64,000 nucleotides of DNA from an uncultured Selenomonadales bacterium (lineage in GTDB: Bacteria > Bacillota > Negativicutes > Selenomonadales > Selenomonadaceae). The translations under genes were made by a program, and so were the position numbers. Positions 17,547 to 24,699 of the stretch are shown one piece after another (the first letter of the stretch is position 1; the number at the start of each line of letters is the position of its first letter). Below the pieces are notes generated by a model. It made no database searches, was not told where the DNA came from, and worked only from the letters and a program-made list of their open reading frames with translations. Location: the NCBI GenBank assembly GCA_947307055.1, contig CAMZHX010000010.1, positions 21,448-85,447 on the forward strand, read 5' to 3'.

Positions 17547-18116
17547 TTATTGGTTAAGTGATTTTGATTTGTCATCGAGTTCGGGCGTAGTGTAGCGTTC
17601 GATAATCTCCTGCCAAAATCCTTGCGCCTTCAAAATAAATTCGATAATCTCACGAGCAGCTCCGCGACCGCCGAAATTATTCGAGACGTAATGCGCCTGC
17701 TCAACGACTTCGGGCGAAGCGTCTGCAACTGCCGCTCTGAAGCCGACTTGCACAAAGACCGGCAAATCAATCACATCATCAGCAATGTAACAAATTTGCT
17801 CGTCCGTCAAGTTAAAGTGCGCCTTGATTTTCTTATAAGCGTCGCGCTTATTCATCTGCCCTTGCAGGACGAAATTTATTTTCAACTCGGCGGCGCGATG
17901 GCTCGTTATGCCCGAAGTCCTGCCCGTAATTATCGCGGTTTTGATTCCGCACGATTGCGCAAGGGTTATGCCAAAACCGTCGCGGCTGTGAAACGATTTG
18001 AAAATTTCGCCGTGCTCGCCGATTTGCAATCTGCCGTCGGTTAGCACGCCGTCCACGTCGAATATTATTAGCTTAACTTGCCGCGCTCTGTCAAGTGCCT
18101 CTGCTGAAATTTTCAT
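17547..18116 (-). CDS. kdsC: 3-deoxy-D-manno-octulosonate 8-phosphate phosphatase KdsC
   Basis: A 189-residue HAD phosphatase that makes free Kdo for the LPS inner core. HAD motif I is IIFDVDGVLTDG (near residue 17), followed by KSFHSRDGFGI and the AIITGR motif; the later YIADDVIDLPVF carries the Mg-binding aspartates. The small capless form is typical of KdsC. The ATG at 18116 is preferred over the in-frame start at 18197, which lies in sufC. Its ribosome site (GAGG) is part of a family B repeat. It heads the QueC-like/LPS run, 13 bases before the paralogue 3 start. Confidence 0.92.
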   Translation of the reverse strand: MKISAEALDRARQVKLIIFDVDGVLTDGRLQIGEHGEIFKSFHSRDGFGITLAQSCGIKTAIITGRTSGITSHRAAELKINFVLQGQMNKRDAYKKIKAHFNLTDEQICYIADDVIDLPVFVQVGFRAAVADASPEVVEQAHYVSNNFGGRGAAREIIEFILKAQGFWQEIIERYTTPELDDKSKSLNQ

Positions 18117-18141
18117 TTTTAATTCCTCATTCCTAATTGCT
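18117..18141. repeat. Heptamer repeat, family B (ATTAGGA unit), copy 1
   Basis: On the minus strand GCAATTAGGAATGAGGAATT lies between sufC and kdsC. It supplies the sufC stop codon (TAG) and the GAGG ribosome site of kdsC. Copies are at 48016, 53558 and 58026. Confidence 0.65.
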
Positions 18142-18864
18142 TTCAAAAGGCGCGTAGCCGTGCTCGGAAACTTCGCTGACGAGTTCCGCGCCGCCACTCT
18201 TGACGATTTGCCCGTTCAAAAAGATATGAGCGCGATTAACCGGCAAGTGCTTTAAAATTTGCGCGTTGTGAGTGATGATAATGCAGGAATTATTTTCGTT
18301 ATGGAATTTGGCGACGCCTTTTGAAACGATTTCTACGGCGTCAACGTCAAGACCGCTATCGGTTTCGTCGAGGAGCGCGAGTTTAGGATTGAGGACGAGC
18401 AGTTGAAGAATCTCGTTGCGTTTTTTTTCGCCGCCGCTGAACCCGACGTTCATATATCGGCTAGCGTATTCGGGATTGATTTGCAAATCGTTCATGATAG
18501 CGCGCAAGTCTTTGCGGAATTGGAGAATTTTAATTTTCGCGCCGGTTACGGATTGCTTAGCGGTGCGGAGCATATTTTCTACAGTGATGCCGGGGATTTC
18601 CTCTGGGTTTTGGAACGATAAAAAAATCCCGCGCCGTGCTCGCTCGAAAGTTTTCAGCGCGGATAAGTTTTCGCCCTCGAAGTAGATTTCGCCGCTCGTG
18701 ATTTCGTATTTGGGGTGGCCTAAGATAACATTCATAAGCGTTGACTTGCCGGAGCCGTTCGCGCCTAAAATTACGTGAACTTCGCCGGTGCCGACGCGCA
18801 AATTTACTCCGCGCAAAATTTCTTTGTCGCCGGCTTTGACGTGTAGATTTTTTATATCAAGCAA
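18133..18864 (-). CDS. sufC: Fe-S cluster assembly ATPase SufC
   Basis: SufC is the ABC-type ATPase of the SUF scaffold. It has GANGSGKSTLMNVILGHPKYEITSGEI-type Walker A context, FSGGEKKRNEILQ as signature and LALLDETDSGLDVDAV as Walker B, all diagnostic for SufC. A GTG at 18873 overlaps the AAGGAG, so the TTG at 18864 (MLDIKNLHVKAGD) eight bases on is chosen. No sufB, sufD, sufS or sufU is adjacent, which is unusual. It lies between tcdA and kdsC. Confidence 0.9.
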   Translation of the reverse strand: MLDIKNLHVKAGDKEILRGVNLRVGTGEVHVILGANGSGKSTLMNVILGHPKYEITSGEIYFEGENLSALKTFERARRGIFLSFQNPEEIPGITVENMLRTAKQSVTGAKIKILQFRKDLRAIMNDLQINPEYASRYMNVGFSGGEKKRNEILQLLVLNPKLALLDETDSGLDVDAVEIVSKGVAKFHNENNSCIIITHNAQILKHLPVNRAHIFLNGQIVKSGGAELVSEVSEHGYAPFESN

Positions 18865-18879
18865 AAGAATCACTCCTTA

Positions 18880-19656
18880 CTAAGGGAAAAGGGGTAAGGG
18901 AAATGGGAAAAGCGAGTTTGAAAGGGAAAAGTTTTCTCCATACTTCTCCCTACTTCTCCCTTCTCCCATCTCCCTTTTCCCTATTAAATCTTTAACGACT
19001 TCGCCCGCGATAATCAAACCTGCAACACTCGGAACAAAAGCCGCACTGCCAATAAAATTTTGAACGGGGCGCGGCATTTCATCGGAGTAAACGACCTTGA
19101 GATTTTTAATCCCGCGCTCCTTGAGCTTCTTGCGCAAAATTTTCGCTACAGGGTCGACTGCTGTCTGAAAAATATCCGCCACTTTGAATCGCGTTGGGTC
19201 AAGCTTATTGCCCGCGCCCATGCTCGAAATAATTTTTACTTCGCGCCTTGTGCACTCCTCGACCAAAAAAATTTTCGCGGTGATATTGTCAATCGCGTCG
19301 ACAACGTAATCATAATCGCAAATAAAAAAATCCTCAACGGGTTCGGCGGGCAATAAAAATTTCTGAATCGCATCGACCTGCGCGGAAGGATTTATATCGA
19401 GGACACGTTCGCGCATGACTTCGACCTTAGACCTGCCGACCGTCGAGTTAAGCGCGTGAATCTGCCTGTTGATATTCGTTTCGTCGATGTTGTCCTTGTC
19501 AATCAAAATCAAATGACCAATGCCCGACCGCGCTAAGGCCTCTACGGTAAACGAGCCGACCCCGCCCACTCCGAATACTGCGACCGTTGCCCCGCTTAGC
19601 TTTGTGAAATTTTCTTCGCCGATTAGAAGTTTCAACCGATTAAAGCTGTCCGTCAT
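18880..19656 (-). CDS. tcdA: tRNA threonylcarbamoyladenosine dehydratase TcdA
   Basis: An E1-like (ThiF/MoeB fold) enzyme that uses ATP to cyclise t6A to ct6A in tRNA. The ATP site VAVFGVGGVGSFTVEALARSGIGHL-type motif begins near residue 25; DEMPRPVQNFIGSAAFVPSVAGL is the family C-terminal signature. The last 30 or so residues (from IGKREMGEG) are encoded by a family A repeat and form a Phe/Pro/Leu-rich tail foreign to the family. The ATG overlaps the ftsZ stop (ATGA). Confidence 0.9.
   Translation of the reverse strand: MTDSFNRLKLLIGEENFTKLSGATVAVFGVGGVGSFTVEALARSGIGHLILIDKDNIDETNINRQIHALNSTVGRSKVEVMRERVLDINPSAQVDAIQKFLLPAEPVEDFFICDYDYVVDAIDNITAKIFLVEECTRREVKIISSMGAGNKLDPTRFKVADIFQTAVDPVAKILRKKLKERGIKNLKVVYSDEMPRPVQNFIGSAAFVPSVAGLIIAGEVVKDLIGKREMGEGRSREKYGENFSLSNSLFPFPLPLFP
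18882..18982. repeat. Hairpin repeat, family A, copy 2 (partly coding)
   Basis: GGGAAAA-type units and complementary CCCTTCT/CCCTTTT units flank an AAAAGTTTTCTCC centre. This copy overlaps the 3' end of tcdA and gives that protein its C-terminal tail and stop. Confidence 0.8.
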
Positions 19657-20837
19657 TTGTTATCCCTCGGACGGAAGATAAATTGCGGCAGTTGGAATTT
19701 ATTTTCGGGCGGCGGCTCAGGCGACTTGGGCGGGTCGAGCGTAAAACCTTTGGAGACCGTGACGCTTGATTTCGGGACTTCAATCGTCGGGGACTTTAGC
19801 GCGAGGCTGTCAACAAAATCCGTCGCGATAATCGTCGCTTGAATCGTGCCGTTCATGCTCTTATCAATGACCGTGCCGAGAATAATATTAACGTCGTCTT
19901 CGGTCTGGTCGAAAATGTAACTGGCGGCGGCGTTCACGTCGTGTATCGGCAAAGTCTCATCGCCGGTAATGTTCAGAATAATTCCGCGCGCGCCCTTTAA
20001 CGACTTGTCAATCAGCGGACTTTGAATCGCCTCTTGCACAGCTTTAACCGCGCTGATATTACTGCGCCCAATTCCTAGCAATGCATCGCTCGATTCGCTC
20101 TGGCGGAAAATCGTAGTCATGTCGGCAAAGTCTACGTTGATAACTCCGGTCGTCAAAATCAATTCGGCAACGCATCGAATAGCCTGCCGCAAAACCGAAT
20201 CCGCCGCGTTAAAAGCAGTGACTATATTTAAATCTTTATTTTCGGGGAGCTTCATTAGGTTATCATTTTTAACGGTAATCAGCGCGTCCATGTACGATTG
20301 CATACGGACGATGCCTTCATTAGCGATACGTTGTTTGCGTCTGCCCTCAAAAGTAAAAGGCAAAGTCACGACACCAACAGTCAACATGCCCAATTCCTTA
20401 GCGAGCCTAGCAACAACAGGAGCCGCGCCGGTACCAGTTCCGCCGCCCATGCCAGCTGTTATGAAAATCATATCTGCGCCGAGCATCATTTCCTTGAGGC
20501 GTTCGGAATCATTTTTCGCGGCAAGTTCGCCGAGTTCAACCCTTCCGCCAGTGCCGCGCCCTTTCGTCACCGACTCGCCTATTTGCACTGCGCGGATTGT
20601 ACCTAAATTGGAAAGGCCCAGCACGTGCGAATCGGTATTGACCGCGACCAAATCAATTTCCAAAAAATCGCTCTCGGCAATTCGTTTCAAGACGCTATTG
20701 CCGCCGCCGCCCACGCCGAAAACTTTTATCGTGACAAGGGCTTTTTTAATCGCCGCGTTGTCAGCCGCCTTTTGTTTATCTCTGTTCAGGCGAAGTTTAT
20801 TCAACGCCTCCTGGATTGCCGCATCATTAGCCCCCAT
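19653..20837 (-). CDS. ftsZ: Cell division protein FtsZ
   Basis: Tubulin-like GTPase that forms the division ring. The GTP-binding tubulin signature GGGTGTGAAPVVA, the KVFGVGGGGNSV loop and the synergy-loop residues in INVDFADM (N-x-D-F-x-D) are all present, so it should be active. The C-terminus has a Pro-rich linker and a terminal LPQFIFRPR that resembles the FtsZ tail peptide. The ATG at 20837 (MGANDAAIQ, after AAAGGAA) is preferred to a TTG at 20870 without ribosome site. Even so it has about 35 residues before the core. It is not in a dcw cluster here; tcdA overlaps its stop. Confidence 0.93.
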   Translation of the reverse strand: MGANDAAIQEALNKLRLNRDKQKAADNAAIKKALVTIKVFGVGGGGNSVLKRIAESDFLEIDLVAVNTDSHVLGLSNLGTIRAVQIGESVTKGRGTGGRVELGELAAKNDSERLKEMMLGADMIFITAGMGGGTGTGAAPVVARLAKELGMLTVGVVTLPFTFEGRRKQRIANEGIVRMQSYMDALITVKNDNLMKLPENKDLNIVTAFNAADSVLRQAIRCVAELILTTGVINVDFADMTTIFRQSESSDALLGIGRSNISAVKAVQEAIQSPLIDKSLKGARGIILNITGDETLPIHDVNAAASYIFDQTEDDVNIILGTVIDKSMNGTIQATIIATDFVDSLALKSPTIEVPKSSVTVSKGFTLDPPKSPEPPPENKFQLPQFIFRPRDNK

Positions 20838-20898
20838 AACTTTCTTTCCTTTCAAAAATATTTCTAGCAAATTTCGACGCGCAGTTTTAATTTCCTTC

Positions 20899-20925
20899 AG
20901 TTACTTTTAAAAAGTAACCAAACAG
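20899..20925. repeat. Palindromic repeat, family E, copy 1
   Basis: AGTTACTTTTAAAAAGTAAC followed by CAAACAG. The core GTTACTTTTAAAAAGTAAC is a near-perfect palindrome. The same core and the CAAACAG flank recur at 29061-29089 and 36661-36689, always between genes. Confidence 0.85.
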
Positions 20926-20930
20926 CGTTT

Positions 20931-20964
20931 CATTACGCATTACGCATTACGAATTACGCATTGC
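20931..20964. repeat. Heptamer repeat, family C (CATTACG unit), copy 1
   Basis: Tandem CATTACG units with one GAATTACG variant, ending CATTGC. It overlaps the 3' end of the EamA transporter gene and provides its last residues and TAA stop. Copies lie in frame inside genes at 26257 and 42719. Confidence 0.8.
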
Positions 20965-21832
20965 TTTTTATCAGCGTCCATTGAGTAGCGAGCATTCCTA
21001 ACAACATCAGCACGCAACCGAAAATTTCCCGCGAGCTCATAACTTCATTGAGAAAGAGCCAACCCGCTAATGCTCCGAAGATTGCCTCGAAACTCATAAT
21101 TATTGCGGCGGTTGAGGGGTCTGCATATCGTTGCCCGTAAAGTTGCAGGGTGAATGCTACGCCCGCGCTCATGACGCCGCCATAAAGTATCGCGAACCAT
21201 GCATTAAACATTGCCGACAAGCTCGGAGTTTCTAGCGCGAACATTGCCGCGAAACTCAAAACCATTACGATAAAAACCTGCGCGGTTGACATCTCGATTA
21301 GGTCGACTTTGCTGGCGAATCGGTCAACCAATAAAATTTGCAACGTCCAGATAAATGCGCTGACAAAAAGTATCGCGTCGCCGAGTTGGATTGAAAAGCC
21401 CTCGCCGATTGCCAACAAATACAAGCCGACTATCGCGAGCCCCGCGCCTAACCAATTTTCCCGCCGAATGATTTTGCCTAAGAACTTCGCGCCGAGCGGT
21501 ACGAACACTATGTAAAGGCACGTTATAAAAGCCGCTTTGCCCGCCGTCGAAAATTGCAGGGCGATTTGTTGCATGGAACTCGCGACGAATAACACCACGC
21601 CGATTATCAATCCGATTGCAAAGCCGCGCTGATAATTTTTTTGTTGCCGCTCCCTAGCTCGACTTCGCCGCGTGTAAAACAAAACTATTAGTAGCGATAA
21701 AAAGCCCGTCAAATATCTTGGTGCCGCGTAGGAGAAGGGACCGAGCCCGTCCATGCCTTCCAACTGCGCGACAAATGTCGTTCCCCAAAAAAACGCCGCG
21801 CCTAATAGCATCAGCGTCCCTTTCAACTGCAT
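20954..21832 (-). CDS. EamA/DMT-family transporter
   Basis: A 292-residue membrane protein with ten predicted hydrophobic segments in two repeated five-helix EamA units. The typical N-terminal GAAFFWGTTFVA and the second-unit phrase IIMSFEAIFGALAGWLFLNE are seen. Such proteins export or import metabolites; the substrate cannot be inferred. The ATG at 21832 has no clear ribosome site. The C-terminus and stop fall in a family C repeat. Confidence 0.85.
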   Translation of the reverse strand: MQLKGTLMLLGAAFFWGTTFVAQLEGMDGLGPFSYAAPRYLTGFLSLLIVLFYTRRSRARERQQKNYQRGFAIGLIIGVVLFVASSMQQIALQFSTAGKAAFITCLYIVFVPLGAKFLGKIIRRENWLGAGLAIVGLYLLAIGEGFSIQLGDAILFVSAFIWTLQILLVDRFASKVDLIEMSTAQVFIVMVLSFAAMFALETPSLSAMFNAWFAILYGGVMSAGVAFTLQLYGQRYADPSTAAIIMSFEAIFGALAGWLFLNEVMSSREIFGCVLMLLGMLATQWTLIKSNA

Positions 21833-21843
21833 AGAAATTTACT

Positions 21844-21924
21844 AAGGGAAAAGGGAAATGGGAAATGGGAAAAGTCTAAAACCTTATTCCTACCCTTCTC
21901 CCTTTTCCCATCTCCCTTCTCCCT
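21844..21924. repeat. Hairpin repeat, family A, copy 3
   Basis: Left arm GGGAAAA/GGGAAAT, centre AAGTCTAAAACCTTATTCC, right arm of complementary CCCTTCT/CCCTTTT units. It lies between rimI and the EamA gene on the same strand and touches the rimI stop codon. Confidence 0.85.
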
Positions 21925-22363
21925 AAAGTTTCGTATTCCACATAATCAAGGCGTCCTCGTCGTTGTCGCGGTAATAATTCTTCCGGCGTCCGACGCTCCG
22001 CAAGCCGAAGTTCTCATAAAGTTTAATAGCCGCTGTGTTGCTCGGTCTGACTTCCAATGTTATCGACTTCGCGCCGCGCTCCTTGACTGCCTTAATCAGC
22101 TCGCCGAATAAAATCGTCCCGACGCCTTGCCCGCGAAGTTCTGGAGTAACTGCCACATGCATTACTTCCGCTTGGTCGAACGAGACCCACGCCCCCGCAT
22201 ACGCCACGATTTTTTTATCGAGCACGCCGACCACATATTCGGCCAATTCGTTTTTGACTTCGCGGAAAAAATCTGCGCGGCTCCAAGGCATCGCGAAACA
22301 TTTCAATTCGAGGTCGGCGACTGCGTCCGCGTCATCCTTTGTCATTCTTCTGAATTTAATCAT
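21923..22363 (-). CDS. rimI: Ribosomal protein S18 alanine N-acetyltransferase RimI
   Basis: GNAT acetyltransferase of 146 residues. MHVAVTPELRGQGVGTILFGEL is the acetyl-CoA-binding loop (Q/R-x-x-G-x-G/A) and LEVRPSNTAAIKLYENFGL is the classical RimI ending. The ATG at 22363 lies five bases from GGGAG and overlaps the stop of the preceding GNAT gene (ATGA). Linkage with tsaB and tsaE is the standard bacterial arrangement. Confidence 0.88.
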   Translation of the reverse strand: MIKFRRMTKDDADAVADLELKCFAMPWSRADFFREVKNELAEYVVGVLDKKIVAYAGAWVSFDQAEVMHVAVTPELRGQGVGTILFGELIKAVKERGAKSITLEVRPSNTAAIKLYENFGLRSVGRRKNYYRDNDEDALIMWNTKL

Positions 22364-22815
22364 GAAAACTCCCGCGCCATAATCCAAGCGTCCTCGTCCC
22401 AATAATAATCTTCTTCGCGCTCGACAATCTGAAAGCCAAAATTTTTATAAAGTTCAATCGCCGCCGTGTTACTCAGTCTGACTTCCAAGACGACAAAATT
22501 TGCGCCGCGCCTCACGATAGCTCTCAACAACTTTGTCAGAAGAATAGTCGCAACGCCTTGCCGCCTGTAGTCTGGGTCAACAGCTAAGCTTCCAATCTCG
22601 GCCGTGTCGTTATCAATCTCGGCTATCGCGCAGGCAATGACTTTCCCGTCATGCTCGGCAACCAAACATTCCCAATTACTCGACTGCGCCACATTGAAAA
22701 AATATTTGCTACTGCAAGCATCAAACTCGCCGAAACATTTCAAATCCAAATCGGAGGCAACTTCCGCGTCATCGGTCGTCAACTTCCTGACGATAAGCCG
22801 TGCCTTTTTTCCCAT
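22360..22815 (-). CDS. GNAT acetyltransferase, RimI-like paralogue
   Basis: A 151-residue acetyltransferase clearly related to rimI next to it: DYRRQGVATILLTKLL and LEVRLSNTAAIELYKNFGF match the same motifs. It lies between tsaB and rimI, overlapping the tsaB end and coupled to rimI by ATGA. A tandem duplication with divergence is likely. Its target could differ from S18. Confidence 0.82.
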   Translation of the reverse strand: MGKKARLIVRKLTTDDAEVASDLDLKCFGEFDACSSKYFFNVAQSSNWECLVAEHDGKVIACAIAEIDNDTAEIGSLAVDPDYRRQGVATILLTKLLRAIVRRGANFVVLEVRLSNTAAIELYKNFGFQIVEREEDYYWDEDAWIMAREFS

Positions 22816-23453
22816 AACTCTTCCGCCTCCGCTCGGCGAATGTATAGCGGCTCCAAGTTCATCACGTTATCGACCCTGCCTAAATCTTCCGCGCAGATTG
22901 CGACGCTTGACGCTCGCGGCATTCTCAAATTCGGCGGAGCAATTTTGACATTCGGCGGCAACGCGATTTTAATTTTGTGCAGGACATCGCCACATAAAAA
23001 AATTTCGCCGTCAAGTCGACCCGCCTCTAAAATCGCCTCATCGACCGGTTTGACTTCCAATTTTGACAGCGGCAAATTTTTTTCGAACAGCTGACAATAC
23101 GCACGATTTTTTTGCGCGTCTATCATTGGCAAAACTTTCGCCGACGGGAAGTTATAAGCGAGGGCTTGCAAGGTCGGCACGCCGATTATTTTTATCCCCC
23201 AAGCATAAGCCAGAGCTTTCGCCGTCGCCAAGCCGATTCGTAAGCCCGTAAACGAACCAGGCCCTATGCTTACCGCGACCGCGTCCAAATTTTCAAACGC
23301 GCCCGAAATTTTTATAACTTCCTCGACTTGCGGCATTAACGTTTCTGAAAAACTTTGCGGCGATTCGCGCAGACTTTCCGCCAAAATTTTCCCGTTAAAA
23401 ATTACCGCGACACTTGCCGCCCGCGTCGCAGTCTCTATTCCCAATATCCGCAA
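22779..23453 (-). CDS. tsaB: tRNA t6A biosynthesis protein TsaB
   Basis: ASKHA-fold partner of TsaD in threonylcarbamoyladenosine synthesis. The N-terminal MRILGIETATRAASVAV and AVSIGPGSFTGLRIGLATAKALA are unmistakable TsaB signatures. Start is TTG at 23453, nine bases after AAGGA. It follows tsaE (overlap at the boundary) and precedes the acetyltransferases. tsaD is not in the window. Confidence 0.95.
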   Translation of the reverse strand: MRILGIETATRAASVAVIFNGKILAESLRESPQSFSETLMPQVEEVIKISGAFENLDAVAVSIGPGSFTGLRIGLATAKALAYAWGIKIIGVPTLQALAYNFPSAKVLPMIDAQKNRAYCQLFEKNLPLSKLEVKPVDEAILEAGRLDGEIFLCGDVLHKIKIALPPNVKIAPPNLRMPRASSVAICAEDLGRVDNVMNLEPLYIRRAEAEELWEKRHGLSSGS

Positions 23454-23455
23454 GT

Positions 23456-23950
23456 TTATTCATCCTTAGTAACAAAGTCTTCAAGTTCTTTGATAAAATC
23501 TTCGTGCTCGTCGCCCACGCAATCAAATGTAATCCGGCGCATGTTCCGCGAATCCTTTATCCGCTCGATTTTTATCACGACGTAATTTTCCGGCAAAGCC
23601 TCCGGGAATTTCTCCGCCCACTCGATAAATACAATCCCTTCCGGAAAGTCCGTGTACTCGTAAAAGCCAATCTCCTCCAACTCGTCCTCATTGCGCAGCC
23701 GATATAAATCGAAATGGACAATCGGACAAAAACCCTCGTAAACACTCATAAGATTAAACGTCGGGCTCGTGACTTCTCCTTGAACTCCCAAAGTTCGCGC
23801 CATGCTCTGTACAAAAAGAGTTTTGCCCGCGCCCAAGCCGCCTTCCAAACATATTACCGTGCCCTCGCGCACTCGCTGAGCAACTTTCGCCGCCAATTTT
23901 ACCGTCCCGTATGGGGACTGGGTTATGTGCGTAAACAAAATTTTTTTCAC
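23456..23950 (-). CDS. tsaE: tRNA t6A biosynthesis ATPase TsaE
   Basis: P-loop ATPase needed for turnover of the TsaBD complex. GGLGAGKTLFVQSMARTLG (Walker A), VTSPTFNL and HFDLYRL are the family motifs; 164 residues fits. The GTG at 23950 sits directly against AAGGAG, so a TTG four codons on is a possible alternative start. A TATAAT at 23980-23975 on the minus strand is a likely -10. Confidence 0.94.
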   Translation of the reverse strand: MKKILFTHITQSPYGTVKLAAKVAQRVREGTVICLEGGLGAGKTLFVQSMARTLGVQGEVTSPTFNLMSVYEGFCPIVHFDLYRLRNEDELEEIGFYEYTDFPEGIVFIEWAEKFPEALPENYVVIKIERIKDSRNMRRITFDCVGDEHEDFIKELEDFVTKDE

Positions 23951-24063
23951 TCCTTGTTTTGATACCGTTCGCCGATTATAGGCGCAGTTTATCAGACGCG
24001 AAAAATTTTTTCAACAAGCAATCGCGAATTGTGGTAAAATCCTTCCGAAGGAGATGACATGCT

Positions 24064-24699
24064 TTGAAAGTTGAAGAAATATTTTTCCGCGACATGTACA
24101 AGCAAATTTGCCTGCTGACATCTGCGCGGCTGGTCAAGAAAATAAATCTGCGCGACGTGTTCGACAATCCGCCCGATGAAAATCTCGACGGGTTCCTGAC
24201 TTATGCCTACATTGACGGCGAGACTTTTATTTTTGAGATTATGGCGGGCGCGAAGACTTTAGGCGGGCGATTGAAAATTTTCCCGGCGAGTTATAAAAAA
24301 TCTGTCAAGCTCAAGCGGGCTGAGGTCGACGACGTTGAGTTGAAAATTTTGACGGCGGAATATTCCGTAGCCTTCCGCGACCGCGTCCAGATGATTAGCG
24401 ATAAAATTTCCGACGCCGCTAAGGAACAAACTCGCCTTATTAAAAATCTCGACGCTTTCCGCCACCCGCATTACCCTGATGATGTTGTCGTCTACTTTTT
24501 CAGCGCGGACGATAAACCCGAACTTTTATGGGTGCGTTGCTTATCGGTCGATGAAAATATTTTGACGGGCGAACTTCTCAACGAGCCGACTAAAAATTTT
24601 GGTTGTCATGCGGGCGACAAGATTTTATTTGGCGTCGCGCAACTCGGCGAGCAAAATATTTTGATTCACCTGCCAGCTAAGGAGGCGTCCCTTGCATAA
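24064..24699 (+). CDS. Conserved-looking protein of unknown function
   Basis: A 211-residue soluble protein I do not recognise. The TTG at 24064 has GGAG ten bases upstream. Between them is ATG-CTT-TGA, a three-codon reading frame whose TGA overlaps the TTG. The second half (LLWVRCLSVDENILTGELLNEP, then FGCHAGDKILF) has a weak resemblance to DUF2314-type proteins, where a Trp-Val strand is followed by G-x-L-x-N-x-P and GD. The stop overlaps the start of the flavoprotein gene by 8 bp, so they are one unit. It is divergent from tsaE. Confidence 0.6.
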   Translation: MKVEEIFFRDMYKQICLLTSARLVKKINLRDVFDNPPDENLDGFLTYAYIDGETFIFEIMAGAKTLGGRLKIFPASYKKSVKLKRAEVDDVELKILTAEYSVAFRDRVQMISDKISDAAKEQTRLIKNLDAFRHPHYPDDVVVYFFSADDKPELLWVRCLSVDENILTGELLNEPTKNFGCHAGDKILFGVAQLGEQNILIHLPAKEASLA

